From positions 25,430 through 89,429 of the forward strand of contig WRHW01000003.1 in the NCBI GenBank assembly GCA_009783055.1: DNA of 64,000 bases. The letters run 5' to 3'. Made by a program: the position numbers and the translations under genes. Below the pieces are notes generated by a model. That model was not told where the DNA came from. It worked only from the letters and a program-made list of their open reading frames with translations, and did not search any database. Origin of the DNA: Holophagaceae bacterium. GTDB taxonomy: Bacteria > Acidobacteriota > Holophagae > Holophagales > Holophagaceae. Below are positions 37,642-45,789 of the stretch, one piece after another; position 1 is the stretch's first letter; every line of letters begins with the position of its first letter.

Positions 37642-37670
37642 TTGACCTCCCCTAGTAGTTACGGTAGTCT
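37642..37670 (+). promoter_or_regulatory. Possible promoter of tRNA-Leu
   Basis: TTGACC (37642-37647), 17-nt spacer, TAGTCT (37665-37670). The -35 is close to consensus and the -10 weak. A start near 37677 would give a 35-nt leader before the tRNA. Confidence 0.4.
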
Positions 37671-37711
37671 CATATTTCTTGGATTTGTCTTCGGGCAGTC
37701 CGTCATTATTT

Positions 37712-37798
37712 GCGGATATGGCGGAATTGGTAGACGCGCTAGTTTCAGGTACTAGTGATCGCACGGTCGTGGGGGTTCGAGTCCCTTTATCCGCACCA
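37712..37798 (+). tRNA. tRNA-Leu (anticodon CAG)
   Basis: Class II tRNA of 87 nt with encoded CCA. Acceptor GCGGATA pairs with TATCCGC. The D-arm contains GGCGGAATTGGTAGACGC. The anticodon stem is CTAGT/ACTAG with loop TTCAGGT, placing CAG at 34-36 (reads CTG). A long variable arm follows, and the T-loop is TTCGAGT. This is a complete, canonical leucine tRNA. Confidence 0.96.
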
Positions 37799-37836
37799 TG
37801 TATTCAGTTGAAATATTGCTGTTGAACCCTCTTCAG

Positions 37837-37852
37837 AACCCTAAGGGGTTTT
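37837..37852 (+). terminator. Possible weak terminator after tRNA-Leu
   Basis: AACCC (37837-37841), loop TAAG, GGGTT (37846-37850), then two more T residues before G. The stem is short and the T-run only four bases in total, so termination would be weak. Confidence 0.3.
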
Positions 37853-37971
37853 GAAACATCACGAGCGCTAAGCCCCTTTGTCAGGACTTGAGCGGAATGA
37901 GAGAGCATGATTACCGACTGATGACAATGTTAAGTGGAAAAGCTATAAACATGGTTTTGCAATTACCGCTA

Positions 37972-37999
37972 TTGTTTTTTTTAATTTTGAGGGTATAAT
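37972..37999 (+). promoter_or_regulatory. rpsO: Promoter of rpsO
   Basis: TTGTTT (37972-37977), 16-nt spacer of mostly T and A, and a perfect TATAAT (37994-37999). Transcription from about 38006 would begin exactly at the first leader hairpin of rpsO. Confidence 0.6.
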
Positions 38000-38005
38000 T
38001 GAGGT

Positions 38006-38088
38006 GTCCAGCCTTTTCTGGACTACGACCCCTAAGTGGCACGGGGCTACGAGGGCGGTGACGGGAAACTCCCCGAAAAGGAGCCAAC
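38006..38088 (+). promoter_or_regulatory. Structured 5' leader of rpsO, putative S15 autoregulation site
   Basis: Hairpin 1: GTCCAG / CTGGAC with loop CCTTTT (38006-38023), perfect. Hairpin 2: CCCC (38029-38032) and GGGG (38043-38046). A third stem, CGGG with CCCCG, lies just before the Shine-Dalgarno AAGGAG. The leader is GC-rich in an otherwise AT-rich stretch. S15 represses its own mRNA by binding leader structures in several bacteria, and the structure differs between groups, so the role here is inferred. Confidence 0.5.
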
Positions 38089-38358
38089 ATGGCCCTGAAT
38101 GCTGAACAAAAAAAAGTCATTATTGATGACTACAGAACTCACGAATCGGATACAGGTTCTCCTGAAGTCCAAGTCGCAATACTCACAAAGCGTATAAACG
38201 ACCTTACTGAGCACTTCAAAACCCACACAAAGGATTTTCATAGTCGTCGTGGTTTGTTAATAATGGTCGGCCAGCGCAGACGATTGTTAGACTACCTAAA
38301 GAAAAAAGACCGTAGCCGATATGCAACCCTGATCGAGCGTTTAGGACTGCGTCGGTAA
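38089..38358 (+). CDS. rpsO: 30S ribosomal protein S15
   Basis: 89 aa, the standard length. S15 binds the central domain of 16S rRNA early in 30S assembly. Diagnostic residues: [40 protein letters not shown] followed by [15 protein letters not shown] and the C-terminal ERLGLRR. GGAG precedes the ATG by 6 nt. In many bacteria pnp follows rpsO; here a Nudix gene follows, so the usual pairing is broken. Confidence 0.98.
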   Translation: MALNAEQKKVIIDDYRTHESDTGSPEVQVAILTKRINDLTEHFKTHTKDFHSRRGLLIMVGQRRRLLDYLKKKDRSRYATLIERLGLRR

Positions 38359-38432
38359 AACGCCCCAAACAATAAAGGTTCCATAGCACCTAGTGGGATA
38401 GCATCCTCTCTGTGCCGTATGTTTTCTTCCAA

Positions 38433-39107
38433 ATGGAAAATCTCCCAGTACCTGAGCACCCAGACCCCTATCAAGTAACATCTAGCGAGCTTCTGTTTGA
38501 TAGCCCGTGGATAAGGCTTAGAGAAGACAAGTATGTACATCGAAACGGCCACAGAGGGAATTATGCAATTTGTGGGTTCAGGCAAACGGCATGCGGCGTC
38601 CTTGCTCTAGATGAACATGACCGCGTAGTTTTGGTTGGGCAGTGGAGACATCCACTTAAAAGGTACTCCTGGGAAATAGTCGAAGGCGGTGGAGGCGAAA
38701 ATGAAACGCCATTTCAAGCTATCCAACGTGAGTTAGCCGAAGAAGCCGGATTACAAGCGTCCTATTGGGAGCCATTGCTATATAGCAATCTGAGCAACTC
38801 AAGCACAGACGAGGAGGCATTTCTTTTTATAGCGAGAGACCTCTACCCTGTTTCTGGTGGACAACACCCGGATGTCGAAGAAGAGCTGACAGTTATACGT
38901 GAGCCATTTTCTAAATGCCTCCAGCATGTTTTTAGTGGCCTGATTACTGATGGATTGAGTGTAATTGCATTGCTGGCAGAACAGGGAAGACGGACAGGTA
39001 CTGCCCAACGAATGGAGCCTGGCCTTCAAGAAAGATTTTTTCAAACTCCCAAGGATCATCCAAGTGATGGAAGGACACAATGGGATTTTATGGCAACTAA
39101 CAAATAG
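38433..39107 (+). CDS. Nudix hydrolase, ADP-ribose pyrophosphatase-like
   Basis: 224 aa from the ATG; an in-frame GTG at 38412 would add seven residues and neither has a good ribosome site, so the start is uncertain. The complete Nudix box is visible: G, five residues, E, TPFQAIQ, REL, A, EE, A, GL. A preceding W-R-H-P segment (VGQWRHPLKRYSWEIVEGG) resembles ADP-ribose/NDP-sugar pyrophosphatases. It probably hydrolyses ADP-ribose or another nucleoside diphosphate derivative in the cytoplasm. It follows rpsO by 74 nt. Confidence 0.82.
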   Translation: MENLPVPEHPDPYQVTSSELLFDSPWIRLREDKYVHRNGHRGNYAICGFRQTACGVLALDEHDRVVLVGQWRHPLKRYSWEIVEGGGGENETPFQAIQRELAEEAGLQASYWEPLLYSNLSNSSTDEEAFLFIARDLYPVSGGQHPDVEEELTVIREPFSKCLQHVFSGLITDGLSVIALLAEQGRRTGTAQRMEPGLQERFFQTPKDHPSDGRTQWDFMATNK

Positions 39108-39210
39108 CACACAAGTTTGAAAAACCACCAGCCACCTACAGGCCTATAATAGTTATACTGTTAGCCTAGATTGTTTTGTTTGCTACCATCATCTAATAAA
39201 TTCGGAAAAA

Positions 39211-39813
39211 ATGATTCTCTCCATTCATCCTGATAACCCTCAAACGCGCCATTTAGAGCGTGTGGCCGAGATATTGCAGAAAGATGGAGTTATCGCATAC
39301 CCCACAGACACCCTTTTTGGTTTGGGATGTATAGCCAGCCGGAAGAAGGCACACGAAAAGATACTCTCAATTAAAGGGCGTGACGGGAAACGTCCGATGA
39401 GTGTTCTTTGCTCTGATTTAGAGATGCTTTGCAGATATACAAGACACTTAGAAACACCTACCTACCGAATTCTGAAACAGCTATTTCCTGGCCCATATAC
39501 AGCAGTTCTACCGGCAAGCAGAGAGGTGCCACGCCATCTGCAAAACAAGCAGACTGTTGGCTTACGAATCCCAAACCATGCTTTTTGCTCTGCCATCACG
39601 AAACTACTTGGGGAACCTATTATAACAACCAGTTGCCAACGCACGGGTGAGCTACCTATGCAAACTGCATGGGAGATAGATGATGAACTGGGGCACATTC
39701 TGGATATTGTGGTTGATTGTGGTAGCACTGAAGGCGTGGCAAGCACCATACTTGATTTTACGACTGAAACTATTTCGGTAGTTCGCGAAGGAGCTGGTAT
39801 ATGGCCAATTTAG
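39211..39813 (+). CDS. Sua5/YciO/YrdC-family protein (threonylcarbamoyl-AMP synthase type)
   Basis: 200 aa single YrdC-like domain. Signatures: GVIAYPTDTLFGLGC near the N-terminus, IKGRDGKRPMSVLC for the KRP motif, LFPGPYTAVLPAS, and TVGLRIPNHAF with a final SVVREGAG. TsaC/Sua5 enzymes make the threonylcarbamoyl adenylate used for t6A37 in tRNA. YciO relatives look similar but have other or unknown roles, and the features here (IKGRDGKRPMSVLC) do not fully separate the two. No Sua5 C-terminal domain is present. Confidence 0.85.
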   Translation: MILSIHPDNPQTRHLERVAEILQKDGVIAYPTDTLFGLGCIASRKKAHEKILSIKGRDGKRPMSVLCSDLEMLCRYTRHLETPTYRILKQLFPGPYTAVLPASREVPRHLQNKQTVGLRIPNHAFCSAITKLLGEPIITTSCQRTGELPMQTAWEIDDELGHILDIVVDCGSTEGVASTILDFTTETISVVREGAGIWPI

Positions 39814-39909
39814 ATTTGCATCTGCAACTTATCGCCCAGTATTTTTTGTAATTACTCAGCCATGTTCAACCTAAAACTGGAACTGGTATCATAGGGTTTG
39901 GAGGCACTC

Positions 39910-41301
39910 ATGTTTCGCACTTGGCTGGCAGTTATATTTTTGAACCTAGCACTTCAGGCTACAACGCCACAGACAATGAGGCTTGATTACTACCATACTG
40001 GCAACGCCTCTTCTGAAGTTTTCAGTGTAGACCGAGTGGTCATAGAACCCCTGCCTTGGCCCGGAAATCCTGATAGACCTATTGACGACTCAAACTTGGG
40101 CAAATATCGTTTTTTGCTATTGGACAAAAGTAGCGGACAAATTGTCTTTTCGCGAGGGTTCTGCTCCATTTATGGCGAATGGGAACTCACTGCCGAAGCT
40201 ACAATGATGAATCGTACTTTCAGTGAATCCCTCCGCTTTCCTCGCCCAGAAAAACCAGTAACAGTTGTCTTGCAGAAACGCGGTGTCGCAAATTCTTTTG
40301 TAGATATTTGGCGAATTGAGATCGACCCAAATGGTATATACGTACAAACCGCAAAACCAAAAAGCCCCGGGGCATTGATTGAGCTACAGAATAATGGTGA
40401 TCCATCCCACAAAGTAGACCTTCTGATAATTGGCGATGGCTACACAGCAACAGAGCGCGAAAAATTTGTAAGCGATGCAAAAAAAATGATGAACGCACTT
40501 TTTAGCAAAGAACCCTATAAAAACCATCGAAAAGATTTCAATGTATGGGGGCTTTGCCCTCCTAGCTATGAATCTGGAATCAGTCGGCCATCGACGGGTC
40601 AATACAAGCGATCTCCTCTAGACTGTACTTATGACGCATTTGGAAGTGAGCGATACATACTTACTTTTGACAACAAGACATTCAGGGATTATGCCAGTTT
40701 TGCCCCATACGACTGCGTCCAGATATTGATAAACAGCAACACATACGGTGGTGGGGGCATATTCGGTCTGTATGGCACAACTAGCGTAGATAACGAATTT
40801 GCCCCATATATATTTGTTCATGAATTTGGCCACCATTTTGCTGGATTAGCGGATGAATACTATACATCCGATGTTGCATACCAGTCTTCGCCAGATAGGC
40901 CAGAGCCTTGGGAACTAAATGTCACTGCAAACCCACAAAAACCAAAATGGGAGGCAAAATTGACAAGGGGAGTACCTCTTCCAACCCCTTGGAAAAAAAC
41001 CGAGTTTGAAGCAATGAGTAAGGATTATCAAGAAAAGCGAAAAGAAATACGAGACCAAAACCTCCCGGAATCTGTCATGGAAGCTCTGTTTCGGGCTAAC
41101 GCTACCAGAGAAACACCACTGCTCGGCAAAGACAAATATTCACGAAAAATTGGTGCTTTTGAGGGTGCTAATTATGAGGCCACAGGATACTATCGTTCAC
41201 AAACAGACTGCATCATGTTCAGCCGCAACTCTGTGCCTTTTTGTGTTGCATGTCAGGATGCCATTAGAAATATAATTCTGTTTCACACCACGAAACAATA
41301 A
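39910..41301 (+). CDS. Secreted M64-family metallopeptidase (first of tandem pair)
   Basis: 463 aa with a signal peptide (MFRTWLAVIFLNLALQA). N-terminal beta domain with MRLDYYHTGNASSEVFSVDRVVIEPLPWPGN, then the catalytic domain with VDLLIIGDGYT and zinc site HEFGHHFAGLADEY (HExxH at 304-308 plus downstream Glu/Asp). The C-terminus has the conserved CIMF...CVAC cysteines. M64 includes IgA-cleaving peptidases of host-associated bacteria, but many free-living members have unknown substrates. GGAG precedes ATG 39910; the longer TTG start at 39898 is rejected. The tandem copy follows after 15 nt. Confidence 0.88.
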   Translation: MFRTWLAVIFLNLALQATTPQTMRLDYYHTGNASSEVFSVDRVVIEPLPWPGNPDRPIDDSNLGKYRFLLLDKSSGQIVFSRGFCSIYGEWELTAEATMMNRTFSESLRFPRPEKPVTVVLQKRGVANSFVDIWRIEIDPNGIYVQTAKPKSPGALIELQNNGDPSHKVDLLIIGDGYTATEREKFVSDAKKMMNALFSKEPYKNHRKDFNVWGLCPPSYESGISRPSTGQYKRSPLDCTYDAFGSERYILTFDNKTFRDYASFAPYDCVQILINSNTYGGGGIFGLYGTTSVDNEFAPYIFVHEFGHHFAGLADEYYTSDVAYQSSPDRPEPWELNVTANPQKPKWEAKLTRGVPLPTPWKKTEFEAMSKDYQEKRKEIRDQNLPESVMEALFRANATRETPLLGKDKYSRKIGAFEGANYEATGYYRSQTDCIMFSRNSVPFCVACQDAIRNIILFHTTKQ

Positions 41302-41316
41302 TTGATGGAAAAAGCC

Positions 41317-42648
41317 ATGTCTACAATGATTTATCGTTTCGCACTATTTGCAATAATTTCAGCATTCACATGTCTACTCGCCCAGCCGAGGACATTACGG
41401 GTGGACTACTACCACACCGGAACAGCCCATAAGGAATACTTTAGCATTGATAGGATAGTGCTAGAGCCACTACCTTGGCCAGGGAATCTCGAAAAAACAT
41501 TAGACAACACAAACCTAGGAGATTATTTCTTTGAAGTCATAGACAAAAAAACCAGCAAACCACTCTATTCCCGCGGATTTTGTTCCATTTTTGGCGAGTG
41601 GGCAACTACAGGTGATGCTCTTTCAGAAACGCGTACATTTTCCGAATCTCTACGTTTCCCATTACCATCAGAGACAGTACAAATTGTTCTAAAAAAACGA
41701 AATGAACAAAACATATTCTCAAATATTTGGTCATTTGAGGTAGACCCAACAGATATTTTTATAGATAGAGCCATTACGACAGCGGTTTCTCCCCTAATTA
41801 CTTTCCAAAATAATGGAAATAGTGCGCATAAGGTCGATCTACTCATCCTAGGAGATGGCTATACGCTGGCCGAAAGAGAAAAATTTCAAAAAGATGCAAA
41901 TCGATTGCTGGAAAAGGTCTTCGATGTAGAACCGCTAAAATCAAACAAAGATCATTTCAACGTGTGGGGCCTCTGCCCAGCATCTGAAGAGTCTGGAATA
42001 GCAAGACCATCCGGCCGCCAACAACGCAGAAGTGCATTAGGTTTCAGTTTCGATGCTTTCGGAACAAGCAGATATGTGCTGAGTTACGACAATCGAGCAA
42101 TTGTCGAAACAGCTTCGCACGCACCATGGGAATTTTTAATTGTATTAGCAAACAATAGTGAATATGGCGGTGGTGGCATTTTTGGGCTATACGCAGTAAG
42201 CACTGTAGACCATCCATCCTCTCCATCAGTCTTGGTGCATGAGTTTGCCCACCACTTTACAGGAATCGCTGATGAATATTACCTAGGTGGAGTTGCCTAT
42301 TTGCCATCTTCGCCGATTGTTGAACCATGGGAGCCAAATATTACCATAGACCCACAGAACCCAAAGTGGAAAGCTCTTATTGCCCCGGAAACGCCCCTAC
42401 CAACCCCATGGAAAAAAGAAGAATTCGAATCAGCCGGAAGAAACAGGCTATCTAGGCAACAGTTAAGAAGTCTCATTGAACCTGATACAAACATTATCGG
42501 AGCCTTTGAAGGTGCTAACTATGCCAGGAAGGGTTGGTATCGATCTGAAGTGGAATGTATTATGTTTGATTCCACTGGCAATAGCCAAGTAGGCTTTTGT
42601 GCCGCATGCAAAAAAGCCATCGAAGATCATATAAAGAATTATATTTGA
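41317..42648 (+). CDS. Secreted M64-family metallopeptidase (second of tandem pair)
   Basis: 443 aa, clearly a paralogue of the preceding gene along its whole length (RVDYYHTGTAHKEYFSIDRIVLEPLPWPGN; VDLLILGDGYT). Zinc site HEFAHHFTGIADEY (HExxH 308-312), with Ala where the first copy has Gly. The C-terminal CIMF and FCAACKKA cysteines are kept. It has a signal peptide near residues 1-20. The ATG at 41317 is chosen with low certainty; upstream TTG 41302 and ATG 41305 are in frame. Duplication with divergence suggests two peptidases with different targets. Confidence 0.86.
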   Translation: MSTMIYRFALFAIISAFTCLLAQPRTLRVDYYHTGTAHKEYFSIDRIVLEPLPWPGNLEKTLDNTNLGDYFFEVIDKKTSKPLYSRGFCSIFGEWATTGDALSETRTFSESLRFPLPSETVQIVLKKRNEQNIFSNIWSFEVDPTDIFIDRAITTAVSPLITFQNNGNSAHKVDLLILGDGYTLAEREKFQKDANRLLEKVFDVEPLKSNKDHFNVWGLCPASEESGIARPSGRQQRRSALGFSFDAFGTSRYVLSYDNRAIVETASHAPWEFLIVLANNSEYGGGGIFGLYAVSTVDHPSSPSVLVHEFAHHFTGIADEYYLGGVAYLPSSPIVEPWEPNITIDPQNPKWKALIAPETPLPTPWKKEEFESAGRNRLSRQQLRSLIEPDTNIIGAFEGANYARKGWYRSEVECIMFDSTGNSQVGFCAACKKAIEDHIKNYI

Positions 42649-42684
42649 CAGAGCAGAAATCTAATCGACTTGCAGGAAGAACTA

Positions 42685-44121
42685 ATGTATGACATTCTCT
42701 CAAACGACGCTAATTGCTTTATAGATAACGAAGAAGTATTGGCATCTCTCAGCTATGGAAAAGCAGTGGCATCAGACCCTACCTCCATTGCAGACATACT
42801 AGAAAAAGCTAAGACATATAAAGGGCTGAGCCATCGTTCAGCCGCCGCACTGCTGGAAGTTACTGACAAAAACACTCTAGAAGAAATTTTTTCATTAGCC
42901 AAACAGATCAAAGAACAAATCTATGGGCGCAGGATAGTATTGTTTGCTCCACTATATCTATCAGACTATTGCATCAACAGCTGTACCTATTGTGGATACA
43001 GCAAAAACAACTATAACCCCATTCGCCGAAGACTAACTATTGATCAGCTCAAAGAAGAAGTAGAAATCTTAGAAAAACTTGGCCATAAAAGGCTTGCATT
43101 AGAAGTAGGTGAAGATCCAATAAACTGCCCATTAGATTACGTCATTGATTGTATCAACGCAATTTATAGTCTTAAATTCGACAACGGAGCAATCAGGCGT
43201 GTAAATGTAAATATCGCCGCAACAACAAAGGAAAGCTATACTCGGATAAAAGAGGCGAATATTGGAACTTACATACTATTTCAAGAAACATATCACAAGC
43301 CCACATATCTCTTAAATCACCCAAAAGGCCCAAAACATAATTATGAATGGCATACAGAGGCACATGACAGAGCCATGGAGTCAGGAATTGAGGACGTGGG
43401 TTTCGGCGTACTTTACGGTCTATTTGATTGGAAATATGACACAATCGCACTGCTCATGCACGCAGAACATTTAGAGGCTTCAAAAGGCATAGGTCCACAC
43501 ACCATATCAGTACCACGCCTACGGTCTGCAGAAGGAATGCGTCAAGAAAATTTTCCGCACCTTGTATCAGACGACCATTTCAAACTGTTAGTTGCTGTAC
43601 TCAGGATTGCAGTGCCCTACACAGGTATGATTTTAACTACCAGGGAATCCCCGGATTTTCGCAACGAGTTGCTGGCAGTGGGTATTTCTCAAGTCAGTGC
43701 AGGCTCATGCACCGGGGTTGGAGGATACGCCGATTCAAAAAAACAGTCCAGTGGGCAAAAACGCTTAACTTCCCTAAGCCAATTTGAGCCTGCCGACCAC
43801 CGCTCCCCCTCCGAAGTAATAAAAAGCTTGCTTTCAGGTGGCTATGTACCTAGCTTTTGTACCGCTTGCTATCGGGAAGGGCGCACGGGAGATCGCTTTA
43901 TGGATCTAGCAAAAACAGGAAATATTGCCGATATATGTCAAGCAAATGCAGTGCTAACACTTAAAGAATACATAGAAGATTTCGGCGATACAGAGCTTAG
44001 AGAGCTTGGCGAGTCAATAATACAGTCAGAAATATACTCCATGTCCAACAAAAATATCCAAAAGGAAACAATTAATAAAATTTCTCAGACAGCTAAAGGA
44101 ACACGCGATTTGAGGTTTTAA
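42685..44121 (+). CDS. hydG: [FeFe]-hydrogenase maturase HydG
   Basis: 478 aa radical SAM tyrosine lyase that makes the Fe(CO)2CN synthon for the hydrogenase H-cluster. The SAM cluster motif is CINSCTYC (Cys96, Cys100, Cys103). The C-terminal second cluster is CTAC followed after 22 residues by Cys, the CX2CX22C pattern unique to HydG. AGGAAGA precedes ATG 42685, so the longer TTG start at 42670 is rejected. HydE, HydF and hydrogenase subunits are absent from this window, so hydG is a solitary gene here. It indicates anaerobic hydrogen metabolism. Confidence 0.94.
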   Translation: MYDILSNDANCFIDNEEVLASLSYGKAVASDPTSIADILEKAKTYKGLSHRSAAALLEVTDKNTLEEIFSLAKQIKEQIYGRRIVLFAPLYLSDYCINSCTYCGYSKNNYNPIRRRLTIDQLKEEVEILEKLGHKRLALEVGEDPINCPLDYVIDCINAIYSLKFDNGAIRRVNVNIAATTKESYTRIKEANIGTYILFQETYHKPTYLLNHPKGPKHNYEWHTEAHDRAMESGIEDVGFGVLYGLFDWKYDTIALLMHAEHLEASKGIGPHTISVPRLRSAEGMRQENFPHLVSDDHFKLLVAVLRIAVPYTGMILTTRESPDFRNELLAVGISQVSAGSCTGVGGYADSKKQSSGQKRLTSLSQFEPADHRSPSEVIKSLLSGGYVPSFCTACYREGRTGDRFMDLAKTGNIADICQANAVLTLKEYIEDFGDTELRELGESIIQSEIYSMSNKNIQKETINKISQTAKGTRDLRF

Positions 44122-44235
44122 TTCGAGGGATTATTCCACATTGATACCCCAATAGTAACTAAATGTTTACTTATCAAATCTTGACTAGCTGTTCAAAATA
44201 GATGTAACCTACATCGAGCGGTACCCCTCATCAAA

Positions 44236-45756
44236 ATGATTGAATACTGCGAGGTATCAGTTTTGAGCAAAGGTAGCAATAAAAAGGGCTTTTTGGCCCA
44301 ACGAATAAGAGAGCATGTTGAGGTCCTCGCCCTCATCAATAAATTATATTATTTGTTCATTATTTTATTTTGGATTCTCCTCGGGATTGTTTCTTTTTCT
44401 CTGAGGCAAAGCTCAAGGCTTATAGATGTAGCAAGTTTGGCTAGTGCTAACGCTGGGCTTCTATCACAAGCTCTGCTGACTTCCCATGTATACTCACCAC
44501 CAAACACATCTGGCAAAAAAAATGTTTTTGACAAATCTTTCATAAACCATTTAACCCCCCAACAGAGTAACCTGGCTACCCTCTCGTTGCAAAAAGTAGG
44601 CTTTCGGGTCATTACAGATTTTCCAAGCAACAATTTTCCATCCAGCACTGAAGAAAGAGAGTTGCTTAGAAATCCCTATTCATCAGGTGGCTTGCTAAAA
44701 ATAAATCAAAAGGATTCGCCTGCCTCCGCTGAACACTTGACCTCAGTAGTCACAACTAGCACCTGCATAAAATGCCATTCTGGTGATCCAAAATTTATCA
44801 TGGGCAAAACCCAGATGGGCATTGTGACTATCTTAGAAATAGAAGATATTATTGCTGATTATAGGGAACGTCGTCGTGGCGATATTGTAGCGGATGTTTT
44901 TATCTTTTCATTTTTGACTTTGATTAGTATTTTTGTAATGCACTTATTGTTTCTTTTTCAAACTAGGTCAAAGATGGACACATCCAAGATAATAGAAAGA
45001 GAAAAAATGGCATCGCTTGGGTTGATGGTAGCAGGCTTCTCCCATGAGCTAGGAACCCCAATAGGAGTTGCAGTCAGCGCAAATTCGCAGATTTTTGAAC
45101 TCGCAAGTAACTTTGAAACACTTTTACGACAGGATGAGGTTTCGGAAGATGAAATTTCAAAACCGCTATCCCTTCTGAAAGAGTCTTCCCAGCTAGTGTC
45201 TTCTCATCTCGACCGCGCTTACAAAATGATAAAGCAATTCAAGAGTACTGCGGTCAATCTGTCGACTAACGATAATTCTATAATCATTTTTAAAGATATA
45301 TTTGAAGATATTGTAGTAGATATGAGACACTTGCACAAAAATTCTAATATCACAATTGATATTTCTTATCCTCCCGAATTGTGTACGTTTGGTTCTATCA
45401 GTGCCCTCAAACAAGTTTTATATAATTTGTACAGCAATGCAATTAAGTATGGATTTTCTGAGGGAACCTCCCCGGGATTGATCACAATTGATTGCTTTCT
45501 GGAGGAAGGTGAGATAAAAATTTATTTTATTGATAATGGGCGGGGCATGGACGAAGAGACCGCCCGCCACATCTTTGAACCATTTTTTACTACCAACAGG
45601 TCAAAAGGTGGAATGGGGCTTGGAATGTTCATCGTTTATGAACTGATCACAATAAATCTCTCTGGTACAGTCCGGTGTACAAGCATTTTAGGCCAAGGCA
45701 CCCAGTTCGAGATAACAATCCCATATACTCCTCCTCCACTGGAGTTAAATGAATAG
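44236..45756 (+). CDS. Membrane histidine kinase with haem-c-type (CxxCH) sensor domain
   Basis: 506 aa. TM1 at about 36-56, a periplasmic sensor of some 160 residues containing TCIKCH (Cys177, Cys180, His181), then TM2 at about 219-241. The sensor resembles DUF3365/Tll0287-like domains that bind c-type haem. Kinase core: HELGTP with phosphoacceptor His270, N box YNLYSNAIKYGF, G1 DNGRGMD and G2 GGMGLGMF. It may sense redox, oxygen or gases. The ATG has no ribosome site, while TTG at 44263 has GAGG 8 nt upstream, so the protein may be nine residues shorter. The response regulator gene follows by 33 nt. Confidence 0.88.
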   Translation: MIEYCEVSVLSKGSNKKGFLAQRIREHVEVLALINKLYYLFIILFWILLGIVSFSLRQSSRLIDVASLASANAGLLSQALLTSHVYSPPNTSGKKNVFDKSFINHLTPQQSNLATLSLQKVGFRVITDFPSNNFPSSTEERELLRNPYSSGGLLKINQKDSPASAEHLTSVVTTSTCIKCHSGDPKFIMGKTQMGIVTILEIEDIIADYRERRRGDIVADVFIFSFLTLISIFVMHLLFLFQTRSKMDTSKIIEREKMASLGLMVAGFSHELGTPIGVAVSANSQIFELASNFETLLRQDEVSEDEISKPLSLLKESSQLVSSHLDRAYKMIKQFKSTAVNLSTNDNSIIIFKDIFEDIVVDMRHLHKNSNITIDISYPPELCTFGSISALKQVLYNLYSNAIKYGFSEGTSPGLITIDCFLEEGEIKIYFIDNGRGMDEETARHIFEPFFTTNRSKGGMGLGMFIVYELITINLSGTVRCTSILGQGTQFEITIPYTPPPLELNE

Positions 45757-45789
45757 TTATACACATTTATTAGTTTTAGGAATTTTACA

